Below the pieces are notes generated by a model. It did no database searches. It was not told where the DNA came from and saw only the letters and a list, made by a program, of their open reading frames with translations. A program made the translations under genes and the position numbers. From positions 1 through 64,000 of the forward strand of contig JBEKJO010000013.1 of assembly GCA_050011195.1 (NCBI GenBank): 64,000 nt of DNA, read 5' to 3'. Below, piece by piece: positions 45,232 through 53,152 of the stretch. The stretch comes from PALSA-1440 sp050011195 (GTDB taxonomy: Bacteria; Verrucomicrobiota; Verrucomicrobiia; Limisphaerales; UBA8199). Positions within the stretch are counted from its first letter, which is position 1. Each line of letters starts with the position of its first letter.

Positions 45232-45547
45232 GTGCCGAGCCTATATGGGTCGCCGCCTAAAGGCAATGCCCGCCGGGACATTCTACATTGTGCCTTCTGC
45301 CTTGTCGCCGCCCTCTCCCCTGGTCGGGACCAGAGCATCGCTAATCGTAAATCGTGGCCCCGCCTCTCGGCATTTTGTGCGGACGTAGCGGCGTCTCGCA
45401 CCGAGCGCCGCATTCCTTCTGTGAATTGAATAGTCCGGCTTTCTGCCGAAAGCCGCTACGCCGTTTTGCAGAGGTCCCAAATCGAGAATTGGGCGTTGGG
45501 CAGCTTCTTTGTTTCGCGCGCGGACGAGGTGAGCTACCCTCCAGGCC
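45232..45547. other. Intergenic region with inverted repeats
   Basis: I see no gene in these 316 bases. CGTAGCGGC at 45384-45392 pairs with GCCGCTACG at 45452-45460, and CGGCTTTCTGCCGAAAGCCG forms a nested small hairpin. A GTAAATC word repeat is at 45340-45350. The promoter of the SAM hydroxide adenosyltransferase gene presumably lies at the right end. Confidence 0.5.
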
Positions 45548-46477
45548 GTGAGCGTCATTACACTGACCACGGATTTCGGCACGGGCGACTGGTTCGTTGG
45601 CACGATGAAAGGTGTCATTGCGAGCCTCGCGCCCGGGACCCGAGTCGTTGACCTGACCCATGACGTGCCGCCGGGCGACATTCGCAGCGGGGCCTTCGCG
45701 CTCGCCGCCAGCCACCGGTTTTTCCCCAAAGGCGCCATCCATCTGGCCGTCGTTGACCCGGGCGTCGGCAGTGGCCGGAAGGCCATCGCGGTGCAGACGG
45801 CCAAGGCTGTTTTCGTCGGGCCGGACAACGGTGTGCTATCCTGGGCCTTGGCCAAAGAGAAGATCAGAGCGATTCACGCCCTGGAAAACGAGGCTTACTT
45901 TCTGCAACCGGTCAGCCCGACCTTCCACGGGCGGGACGTGTTTGCCCCAGTCGCGGCCCACTTGAGTCGAGGCGTGCCGATCCGGAAGTTCGGCCCGGCC
46001 CTGAAGGACTTTGTGCGCCTGGATTGGCCTGAGCCACGGGCGCGGCGGGGCAGAATTGAAGGTGAGGTGGTCTATGTTGACCGCTTCGGCAACGCGATCA
46101 CCAACCTGGAGAGCAGGCTGCTGGGAAGCCCCTTGTTCCGTTCGGACCTGCTCACGAGCGATGAACCTCCCAAGACGCGCCCCTCTCCCTGCCCTCTCCC
46201 CGCGACGCGGGGAGAGGGTGGCCGCAGGCCGGGAGAGGGGAGGTTCGTGGAGAGTTCAGGCCGGGCCTCGTGCGAGGTCTATGCCAAGCGCCGCCGGCTT
46301 TGCCCCCTGAGAACCTGCTATCAAGCCGTGCCGCCCAAGAGGCCGGTTGCGCTGGTGGGTTCAAGCGGCTTCCTCGAGATCGCTCTCAACGGCGGTTCCG
46401 CGGCAAAGGTCCTCGGTGTGAGCATCGGTACTCGCGTCGTGTTGCGGGCGGGACTGGTCGGGCGCAGGTCCCGGTAG
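45548..46477 (+). CDS. SAM hydroxide adenosyltransferase (DUF62), with palindrome insertion
   Basis: Family members hydrolyse S-adenosylmethionine to adenosine and methionine using water; relatives are fluorinases and chlorinases. The N-terminal domain has the family blocks VITLTTDFGTGDWFVGTMKG, THDVPPGDI, VVDPGVGSGRK and GPDNGVL, and FHGRDVFAPVAAHL near residue 130. The C-terminal domain has VDRFGNAITNL and the terminal VGSSGFLEIALNGGSA. Residues about 211-232 are encoded by a C/T-rich palindrome, inserted in frame between the two halves of the C-terminal domain. The start is GTG. The stop codon lies inside a second repeat. Activity may or may not survive. Confidence 0.85.
   Translation: MSVITLTTDFGTGDWFVGTMKGVIASLAPGTRVVDLTHDVPPGDIRSGAFALAASHRFFPKGAIHLAVVDPGVGSGRKAIAVQTAKAVFVGPDNGVLSWALAKEKIRAIHALENEAYFLQPVSPTFHGRDVFAPVAAHLSRGVPIRKFGPALKDFVRLDWPEPRARRGRIEGEVVYVDRFGNAITNLESRLLGSPLFRSDLLTSDEPPKTRPSPCPLPATRGEGGRRPGEGRFVESSGRASCEVYAKRRRLCPLRTCYQAVPPKRPVALVGSSGFLEIALNGGSAAKVLGVSIGTRVVLRAGLVGRRSR
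46180..46240. repeat. C/T-rich palindromic repeat, family A copy 2 (in CDS)
   Basis: CCCTCTCCCCGCG pairs with CGCGGGGAGAGGG, followed by a GCAGGCCGGGAGAGGGGA tail. It is the same family as 674-738. Its length keeps the host gene in frame. Confidence 0.8.
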
Positions 46478-46579
46478 GGCGAGCGTCCTCGCGAGCGCTG
46501 GCCGCAGCGGACGGAGCCGAGATTAGGATTAGGATTAGGAGGGGCAGATGGGGCTCGCGAGGACGCTCGCCCTCCCGGG
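46471..46579. repeat. Palindromic repeat, family B copy 2
   Basis: GGGCGAGCGTCCTCGCGAGC near 46477 pairs with GCTCGCGAGGACGCTCGCCC near 46553. GATTAGGATTAGGATTAGG tandem units lie in the loop. The first arm supplies the stop codon (TAG, 46475-46477) of the gene to its left. Confidence 0.85.
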
Positions 46580-46582
46580 ATA

Positions 46583-47635
46583 TTACTCCCTCGGATTGAA
46601 CCGCGACTCGCGCGCCAGTTGCTCCCACATCTTGCGCTCGGAATCCGTAACCCGCTTCGGCACCTCGACCCGGGTCTCGACGATCAGATCACCATTCCCG
46701 CCCCCGCGCTCCGGCAGACCGCGCCCGCGCACGCGCAGTTTCTGGCCGTTCTGCGTTCCCGGCGGCACCTTGATGCTCACCTGCCCATTAAGCGTCGGCA
46801 CGGAAATGTTCGCCCCCAGAACCGCTTCCCAGGGGGCGACTTCGGCCTGGTAGATCAGATTGTGATCTTCCACTTCAAAATCGGGATGCCGGGCCAGGCG
46901 CACGCGCAGGTAGAGGTCGCCCGCCGGGCCGCCGCCCACGCCGACTTCACCGCGGCCGGCGACGCGCAATCGCTGGCCCTCCGTGACCCCCGTCGGAATC
47001 TTTACCTGGTAGGTCTCCGTCTTGGCAACCTGTCCGGTGCCGCCGCAGGTGGTGCAGGGGCGGCGGTTGCGCTGGCCGGTGCCGCCACACGGGTCGCACG
47101 CAACCGCGTGCCGCACGGAAACCGACCGGACCGAGCCGCGCATCGCTTCTTCCAGCGTCACGAGGATGTCGCCTTCGATGTCTTGGCCGCGTTCGGCGCC
47201 CATTTCTGCTTCGGCAAAGCCGCCGCCGCGCCCAAACCCCGCTGCGCCCTGGCCGCCCCTCGAGCCGAAGAATTGCTCGAAGAAATCACTGAAACCGGTT
47301 CCGCCGAAGTGAAACTCATATTCCGCGCCGCCCGGCCCCCGGCCGGCGGAAGTCCGCCCTCGCGCGAACGATTCCCAGCCGGGCGGAGGACGGAAATCGG
47401 CGCCGGACCGCCAATTCGCGCCCAGCTCGTCATAGCGCTTGCGTTTGGCCGGGTCGCCCAGGACTTCGTAAGCCTCGTTGATCTCCTTAAACTTCTCCTC
47501 CGCCTGCTTCTTGTTCTTGGCGACGTCCGGGTGGTATTCGCGCGCGAGCCTGCGAAAAGCCTTCTTGATGTCGGCGTCGCTGGCGCCGCGGGGCACACCC
47601 AGAGTCTCGTAGTAGTCTTTATATTGCACCGGCAT
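46583..47635 (-). CDS. DnaJ/CbpA-like co-chaperone with half zinc finger
   Basis: The J domain (KDYYETLGVPRGASDADIKK, HPD motif, residues 6-70) stimulates Hsp70 ATPase. A G/F-rich stretch follows, then only two CxxCxGxG motifs (CDPCGGTG, CTTCGGTG), where canonical DnaJ has four. Next come the two C-terminal beta-sandwich substrate-binding domains with VPPGTQNGQKLRVRGRGLP. The 350-residue protein is thus intermediate between DnaJ and CbpA. The short finger would hold one zinc at most. No dnaK or grpE is nearby. Confidence 0.9.
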   Translation of the reverse strand: MPVQYKDYYETLGVPRGASDADIKKAFRRLAREYHPDVAKNKKQAEEKFKEINEAYEVLGDPAKRKRYDELGANWRSGADFRPPPGWESFARGRTSAGRGPGGAEYEFHFGGTGFSDFFEQFFGSRGGQGAAGFGRGGGFAEAEMGAERGQDIEGDILVTLEEAMRGSVRSVSVRHAVACDPCGGTGQRNRRPCTTCGGTGQVAKTETYQVKIPTGVTEGQRLRVAGRGEVGVGGGPAGDLYLRVRLARHPDFEVEDHNLIYQAEVAPWEAVLGANISVPTLNGQVSIKVPPGTQNGQKLRVRGRGLPERGGGNGDLIVETRVEVPKRVTDSERKMWEQLARESRFNPRE

Positions 47636-47712
47636 AACGAAGGTGATTGATTACGGCACAAACCGCCGTGCTGCTCCAGACAAAATGCCTGGCGCCGGGC
47701 GTTTGTCCACTG

Positions 47713-48057
47713 TCAAAGCTTCCGGCGGGCCACCCGTTGCCAGTCGCTCTCGCGCCGCAAGGCGGACTTGAGCACCGCCACCTCGCGCAGCAGGGCCTTC
47801 ACGGCCTGGTCAAACACGGGCAGCGGGTCCGGGCCGGACTTCTTGCTCTGCAGGACGTTCGAGGGCAAACGGAGGGTCAGCGCAGTGGCGAACCAGACCC
47901 GCTTCGGATGCCGCTCCAGGCTGACCTGCAAGTGGACCGCGTCCGAGGGGAAGTGCTCAAGATGAGTTTCCAGCTTGGCGATCTTCTGCTCGAGCTTGGT
48001 TTGTAATTGCGCGTGCGGGCGCATGCCTTTGGTGACCAGATTCCATTTCAATGTCAT
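47713..48057 (-). CDS. HPF/RaiA-like ribosome-associated protein
   Basis: This 114-residue protein has the size and layout of short ribosome hibernation factors: an MTLKWNLVTKGMRPHAQLQT start and a KLEQKIAKLETHLEHF helix. A beta strand pair with VHLQVSLERHPKRVWFATAL follows, then a C-terminal helix (PLPVFDQAVKALLREVAVLK). Such factors bind the 30S decoding centre in slow growth. It is divergent, and the tail is more basic than usual. It sits between an HtrA protease and a DnaJ-like gene, suggesting stress linkage. Confidence 0.75.
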   Translation of the reverse strand: MTLKWNLVTKGMRPHAQLQTKLEQKIAKLETHLEHFPSDAVHLQVSLERHPKRVWFATALTLRLPSNVLQSKKSGPDPLPVFDQAVKALLREVAVLKSALRRESDWQRVARRKL

Positions 48058-48091
48058 AAACCTTTCACGTTTCACGTTTCACGCGCAGTGC

Positions 48092-49624
48092 CTATTTCCG
48101 TTTGGTGTTGTCCACGGACAGAAAGAGCATCCCGCCGCGCCCCTCGCCGCCGCGCCAGACCCGCAGCAGGATGCGGTCGCCTTTGGCCTTTTCGCTCAAG
48201 GCCACCGCCTCGTCCGCGGTGCGGACCGGCTGCCGGTTGATTTCGACGATTACATCGCCCGCGCGCAATCCGGCCTCCGCCGCGTTGGAGTTCTGATCCA
48301 CATTGGTGACCAGCGCGCCGTGGACATTACCGGGCACGTCGGCCTCGCGCCGCGCCTGGGCGTCGAGATCGCTCACTTCAACCCCATCCAGTGCGTCGGT
48401 CTTCGACTGGCCGCGTTCGCCCGGCTGCATTTGTCCGTTGCGCGCCAGCGCTTCCTTGGGCATCTCGCCGAGCGTGGCGGTCAGGGTCTTCTCCTTGCCG
48501 TCCCGCAGGATTCGCAGCGTCACTTTCCTGCCCGGCGCGGTCTGGGACACCATCAGGCGCAGTTGCCGCATGTCCTTAACCTTTTGCTCGTTGAACTCGG
48601 TGACGAAATCGCCTTCCTTGAAGCCGGCCTTCCCGGCGGGCGAATCCGGGCGCACCGTAGTGACCAGCGCGCCGTTCATGTCTGGCAGGCTGAACTGTTT
48701 GGCCAGCTCGGGCGTCATTTCCGGCTGCAGCTCCAGCCCCAGATAGCCGCGCGTGACTTTGCCATCGCTGATGAGACGTTCCATGGCGTAGCGCGCCATG
48801 TTAATCGGCACCGCAAACCCGAGCCCCTGCGAGCCGCCGCTCCCGCTGATAATCCAGGTGTTAATTCCCACCAGCCGCCCTTCGGCATCAACCAGCGGCC
48901 CGCCGGAATTGCCCAGGTTAATCGCCGCGTCGGTCTGGATGAAATTCTCGTAGTTGTTAATGCCAAAGCCGCCTCGTCCCAGCGCGCTGACGATCCCCAT
49001 CGTGACGGTCTGCCCGACGCCGAACGGGTTGCCGATGGCCAGCACTACGTCGCCCACCTCGAGCTTGTCGCTGTCGGCAATCGTGATCGCCGGCAGGTTC
49101 TTCCCGTCCACCTTCAGCACCGCCGTGTCCGTGGCCGGATCGGTTCCGATGACCTTGGCGTCGAATTCCTTCTCGCCCGACGCCAGCGCCACTTGCACTT
49201 TATCCGCGCCCTCGACGACGTGGTTGGCGGTGAGGATGTAGCCTTCGGGCGAAACGATCACGCCCGAGCCGAGGCTTTGTTCCCGGCGCGTGCGCGGCTG
49301 GGTCTGGCCCCCGAATTCTTCGCCAAAGAACCGCCGGAAGAACGGGTCGTTGAAAAGCTGATTGGGCCGCTCGCGAATGGTCACGGTGGAATAGATGTTC
49401 ACCACGCTGGGCCCGACCTTCTTGACCACGGGCGCAAAGCTCGTTGCGGCTTTGAGGTCGCGGCTGATGGGTGTTTCCTGGATGCTTAATCTGGGCGCGG
49501 GATTCGTTCCGGCTGACGCCGGCGCGGCACCGGCCAGCCAAGCGGCCTGGAGGGCGATGAGAAGGGACAGGCTGCCCCGCCCAGCCGACCGCATGGTCAA
49601 GAGAGATTGCGAAATCCTGCTCAT
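48092..49624 (-). CDS. htrA: HtrA/DegP-family periplasmic serine protease
   Basis: The 510-residue product has a signal peptide (residues about 15-38) and a trypsin-like protease domain with catalytic H135, D166 and S240 (GNSGGP). Two PDZ domains follow: GYLGLELQPEMTPELAKQFS.. and a second around DQNSNAAEAGLRAGDVIVEI. It would degrade or refold damaged envelope proteins. The ATG at 49624 gives the signal peptide. The naming could equally be degP, degQ or mucD. It lies directly upstream of the HPF-like and DnaJ-like genes on the same strand. Confidence 0.95.
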   Translation of the reverse strand: MSRISQSLLTMRSAGRGSLSLLIALQAAWLAGAAPASAGTNPAPRLSIQETPISRDLKAATSFAPVVKKVGPSVVNIYSTVTIRERPNQLFNDPFFRRFFGEEFGGQTQPRTRREQSLGSGVIVSPEGYILTANHVVEGADKVQVALASGEKEFDAKVIGTDPATDTAVLKVDGKNLPAITIADSDKLEVGDVVLAIGNPFGVGQTVTMGIVSALGRGGFGINNYENFIQTDAAINLGNSGGPLVDAEGRLVGINTWIISGSGGSQGLGFAVPINMARYAMERLISDGKVTRGYLGLELQPEMTPELAKQFSLPDMNGALVTTVRPDSPAGKAGFKEGDFVTEFNEQKVKDMRQLRLMVSQTAPGRKVTLRILRDGKEKTLTATLGEMPKEALARNGQMQPGERGQSKTDALDGVEVSDLDAQARREADVPGNVHGALVTNVDQNSNAAEAGLRAGDVIVEINRQPVRTADEAVALSEKAKGDRILLRVWRGGEGRGGMLFLSVDNTKRK

Positions 49625-49790
49625 GTCATTTAGCTTTCCGACGATCCTGCATTCCGGCATTGATGGAACTTTACCTTACGTGACGCCTGCTTCGACCCTT
49701 CGGGCCGGCATCCGTTCAAACGTCACCTCGCCCGCGGCTTTTGTCAAAAGGAGCGTCCAAAGCCGGGCCGCTAAACGCGCGCTCGCGCCC

Positions 49791-51734
49791 TTACCGCAGG
49801 TCGCCCAGGGAAAAGGCAGGCAGGTATTCTCCACTTTCCCGGCGACACCACCAGGCGCCGGTCTTGCGGCCCGTGGCTAGATCGGTGAAGCGATAGTCGC
49901 AGACCACCGCGCGGATATAGCGCGGCGGGCCGTTGGGAAACGGATTGCGTTCCAGCAACGCCAGCACTGGGGGCGAGCCTTGCAACAGGCGCACGCAGAA
50001 GTTGATCAGCCAGGGATTGTGCCGGTAATTGCTCAGTGCGGCGAACCACATCTGCCAATCCAGCCGCGGCTGGTGCGGCTCGACGAACCCGGGACGGCGG
50101 TTCACGTCGCCCGGTTTGTATCTGAACTCGTAGGCCCGCCAGTTGACGCCGTCGTCGCTGCCTTCAATGATGATTTCGGGGCGCGAGGCGGTCATCACTG
50201 CGAACAGGCCATAGCTGTTGAAGCTGCGGAAGGGTTCGAGCCACGTGTAAACCGCAAGCAATGGCCGCGGCCAAAGGACGGGGACGCGGAACAGGATCGA
50301 GAATTGGAGGAGTGAGATGACCACGGCGATGGCCGCGAGCGGGACGGCCACTTGCACCGGCCATTTCCAGCCGGTAGGGCGAGCGTCCTCGCGAGCCGCA
50401 TTGGCCGAAGGTGTTTGGGCTTGTGAGGACGCTCGCCCTCCCGGGGAAAGAGACTTGCGCAGCCTTCGTGGCAGAAACGTCTTGAGCGCCGCGTCATCGA
50501 GCAACAACAGGCACAGGGCGACCGTCAGCAAGTTGAAGAAGCAGTAGTTGCCGGTGAGGAAAATGAGCGCCTGGAAGACGACCAACACCAGGCACGCCAA
50601 CTGGCGCGGTCGCCGCGGCGCGAAGATCAGAAACGGGACAAATAGCTCGATGCCGAACATGGTGGCGGCGGAAGCCTTTTGCGCCCACGGCGGCAACTGG
50701 TGCGCATACCACCCGATCCACGTCGGCAGCGGTTGAGTTTCGTAATGGAAGGTGAGCGCGGTCAGGTTGCGCCAGGCTGGGTCGCCGCTGAGCAGTTTGA
50801 CGCAGCCGGATTGGAACATGAGTTTGAACAGCAGCCAGCGCAGCAGCCAGAGCACGAGGCGCGAGGGTGGGGCGGCGCGGGACAATCGGGGCCACAGTTG
50901 CAAGGGCGCCAGAAAGATGGACAGGAAGCCCGTCTCCAGCAGCAGGTTGTCCCACTGGAAGCCCAGGAACTCACGGCCGACCGTGACCAGCGAAAGGTAG
51001 ATCAGCCACAACAGAAACAGACACGGGGCGGGGGCAACGCCGATGATGAGCAGGCCGGCGAGCATCGCCCCGGCGGCACATTGAAAGGTCAGGAAGCCGT
51101 CGGTTGCCTTGAACCAGCACAACGTCGGCACCAAATGGTAGCGATCCAGGCCGAGGTGTTGTGCGTCCGCTCGCTGACGCATGGTTTCCATGGCTGAGTT
51201 GGCCGGCAGGATGCCGTTGCTGCCCACCAGCCCGATGATCTGCACCCAGAGCGAGACGAAAGCGACCAGGTAAATCAGGCCCAGCGACCGGAGGAAGACC
51301 CAGCGAACCAGGGTGTGCATGGGAGGATCGAGCTGCCGGCCCCAAGCCAGGCGCGTCAGGGCCGAGAAGAACCCGCGGTGCCGTGCGACCAGGCGGTAGC
51401 CCCATTCGGTGGTGCGGGCGAAGACGGGCGAGTGTTCATACCAAGCGAGCAGCCAATCCCCATGAGGGTTGTGGGCGAGCGCGCGGAAGACCGCTTCGGC
51501 ACCGCCATAGACGCGGCCATCGGTCTCGATCAGTTGAACGGCGGTTTCGTACTGGCCGCGCGGCACTTCGGGAAAGCGCGCCGCCACGCGCGGGTCCTGA
51601 AACGGAAGATAATCGAGGTGATCGCCGGTGGTATGCTGCCAGCGGTGAACCCACAGCGAGCAGAAATTGCAGTCGCCGTCATAGATCATCAGCGCCTTCG
51701 CCGGGGGCGAGGCTACCTCGATAGTGGATCTCAC
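49791..51734 (-). CDS. DCC1-type thiol oxidoreductase fused to lipase maturation factor
   Basis: Residues about 12-125 form a DUF393/DCC1-like thioredoxin-fold domain with the DGDCNFC signature (C22, C25). From about 150 on it is a lipase-maturation-factor-type membrane protein. Hydrophobic segments alternate with the conserved VGREFLGFQWDNLLLETGFL and LFKLMFQSGCVKLLSGDPAW, and the C-terminal soluble domain has YEFRYKPGDVNRRP and PHQPRLDWQMWFAAL. Bacterial LMF homologues have poorly known roles. The cysteine pair suggests disulphide chemistry. Residues 430-455 are encoded by a family B palindrome and interrupt the region before a transmembrane helix. Confidence 0.88.
   Translation of the reverse strand: MRSTIEVASPPAKALMIYDGDCNFCSLWVHRWQHTTGDHLDYLPFQDPRVAARFPEVPRGQYETAVQLIETDGRVYGGAEAVFRALAHNPHGDWLLAWYEHSPVFARTTEWGYRLVARHRGFFSALTRLAWGRQLDPPMHTLVRWVFLRSLGLIYLVAFVSLWVQIIGLVGSNGILPANSAMETMRQRADAQHLGLDRYHLVPTLCWFKATDGFLTFQCAAGAMLAGLLIIGVAPAPCLFLLWLIYLSLVTVGREFLGFQWDNLLLETGFLSIFLAPLQLWPRLSRAAPPSRLVLWLLRWLLFKLMFQSGCVKLLSGDPAWRNLTALTFHYETQPLPTWIGWYAHQLPPWAQKASAATMFGIELFVPFLIFAPRRPRQLACLVLVVFQALIFLTGNYCFFNLLTVALCLLLLDDAALKTFLPRRLRKSLSPGGRASSQAQTPSANAAREDARPTGWKWPVQVAVPLAAIAVVISLLQFSILFRVPVLWPRPLLAVYTWLEPFRSFNSYGLFAVMTASRPEIIIEGSDDGVNWRAYEFRYKPGDVNRRPGFVEPHQPRLDWQMWFAALSNYRHNPWLINFCVRLLQGSPPVLALLERNPFPNGPPRYIRAVVCDYRFTDLATGRKTGAWWCRRESGEYLPAFSLGDLR
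50371..50445. repeat. Palindromic repeat, family B copy 3 (in CDS)
   Basis: CCGGTAGGGCGAGCGTCCTC at 50371-50390 is identical to 46471-46490 and pairs with GAGGACGCTCGCCCTCCCGG at the right end. It lies in frame in the lipase-maturation-factor gene. Confidence 0.85.
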
Positions 51735-51899
51735 ACGGAAAACTAACCCGAGTGCCCGGTCTCCGCCACCCCGTTGGCGGCGGCCTTGTTCAGGACGGCT
51801 TTGCCTGCCGGAAAGACCCGACCCGATTCAGCTAATAGTACGGATTTTTTTCCTCACCGGAAGCAGGCAAACTTCTCGTGATCGTTTCAGAATGAAACT

Positions 51900-52547
51900 A
51901 TGGCGTTGTGCTTGAGCAAACTCACCACCCCGATGCCGGGGTGTCTCCTGCGGAATGGGCCGCGGGTCTTCGCCTTGCTCGGCAAAGCCACGCCTCTCGG
52001 ATTAGCCGCCTTCGGCCGCGAGGACGTCTCCCGCAGTTGGGCTTTGACCGCCGAATTCGGCTGCCTGCGCCTGGAACGCCTGTCCGGCGACGAAGAAGTG
52101 ACCGGGGAACAGTTGTTCCTGCCGCTGCCCGCCGACTACAACTACGGCATCACCGGCCCCGACAAATCTCCCGAGACGACCCGGGCGGTGTTTGGGCTGC
52201 TGGCTTCGGAACTGGAGCAACTGGTCAGCGTCTTGCGACGCGGGGGTTTCCCGGTCCTGGGTTTCTCCCAGCAGGACCTGCGCTGCAGCCTCACCTGCTG
52301 CGTCATCCCGGGGTATTGGCCGCATGTGGTGACCTCCAACATGGCGCTGCACGGGAACGTGGTTTCACTAGAGGCGTTCGTGCGGGTGATGGTGGCTTCC
52401 CTGCCCCAAGCCCGGCTCAGCGCGCGGTTTCCCGACCTGCAGCCGGTGTTCGAGTGGATGATGAGGGTTGTGGTCAAGCGGCGGCGTGGCATTCCTTACA
52501 GCCGGGAGATGCTGGAGGCAGCGCCGGGGCCTGGGGAACTCCACTGA
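51900..52547 (+). CDS. Hypothetical protein of unknown family
   Basis: The 215-residue product has no domain I recognise. It begins MALCLSKLTTPMPGCLLRNG and has a beta-rich middle (VSRSWALTAEFGCLRLERLS, EQLFLPLPADYNYGI). A helical part follows with VFGLLASELEQLVSVLRRGG, and it ends with a basic segment (RVVVKRRRGIPYSREM). A second long frame on the same strand overlaps it. I prefer this one for its better hydrophobic patterning. It is divergent from the membrane fusion gene. Confidence 0.55.
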   Translation: MALCLSKLTTPMPGCLLRNGPRVFALLGKATPLGLAAFGREDVSRSWALTAEFGCLRLERLSGDEEVTGEQLFLPLPADYNYGITGPDKSPETTRAVFGLLASELEQLVSVLRRGGFPVLGFSQQDLRCSLTCCVIPGYWPHVVTSNMALHGNVVSLEAFVRVMVASLPQARLSARFPDLQPVFEWMMRVVVKRRRGIPYSREMLEAAPGPGELH

Positions 52548-52555
52548 GCTGGGTG

Positions 52556-52606
52556 GTGGAGTGATTGGACGGGGTGGAGTAACGGAGTAATGGAGTGATG
52601 GAGCGG
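52556..52606. repeat. GGAGTAATGGAG 'word' repeats
   Basis: Tandem units such as GGAGTAACGGAGTAATGGAG lie in the convergent gap and are related to the units at 36466-36600. Confidence 0.7.
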
Positions 52607-52655
52607 TGGGATACTGGAAAACGCAACACTCTAGCACGCTCGCTAAACCGCATCC

Positions 52656-53126
52656 TCATCTCGTCTGTGTCTCCGGTAATCTCGGCTGCCTGGCACTCCT
52701 CTGTGCCTGAATGAAACTGGCAGCACCAAAAGCAATAAAGCATGCGCCGACAATACCGAGAAGAACCCTCTGATCCGCCATGCCTCCCACAACCAAAATC
52801 ACTCCAACTATCGAGCAGAATGTGCCTAATCCCCAACGAAAGTTGCGATTCTCTCGAATGTGGCTGGTCAACTGCGCAGCGATGTAGTCGGTGGGCTGGC
52901 CAGTGCGCTGAACCGCAGCCGGCACGACCAACTGAGCCTTCGTGGGAGTTGTGGAAAGCTGAATGTTGCGCTCAACAAGTTGGATAATGGCCCGTGCGCT
53001 CTCTTCACAACGACTGCGGCAGGCGAGCCCCTTGCTGAGATCAACCGCACATTCGGCACACACTCCCTTGCCACATGACTTGCATGTGCCAACGGCCTCT
53101 TTGTCCTGATGGTAGAAACAATGCAT
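52656..53126 (-). CDS. B-box-type zinc finger membrane protein
   Basis: The 156-residue product starts with a treble-clef-like Cys/His cluster (MHCFYHQDKEAVGTCKSCGK, VCAECAVDL, LACRSRC), like bacterial B-box zinc fingers. A linker leads to two C-terminal transmembrane helices (FCSIVGVILVVGGMADQR and GIVGACFIAFGAASFIQ). The zinc finger should face the cytosol. This architecture is common in verrucomicrobia and planctomycetes, with no known function. It is adjacent to a HEAT-repeat gene on the same strand. Confidence 0.75.
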   Translation of the reverse strand: MHCFYHQDKEAVGTCKSCGKGVCAECAVDLSKGLACRSRCEESARAIIQLVERNIQLSTTPTKAQLVVPAAVQRTGQPTDYIAAQLTSHIRENRNFRWGLGTFCSIVGVILVVGGMADQRVLLGIVGACFIAFGAASFIQAQRSARQPRLPETQTR

Positions 53127-53152
53127 GATGTGCGAAGTCCTCTAACCATTCG

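Noticed and set aside
51908..52564. Alternative 218-residue frame over the hypothetical gene at 51900
   Set aside because: It is Arg/Pro/Gly-rich with poor hydrophobic patterning, typical of a shadow frame; the 51900 frame looks more protein-like.
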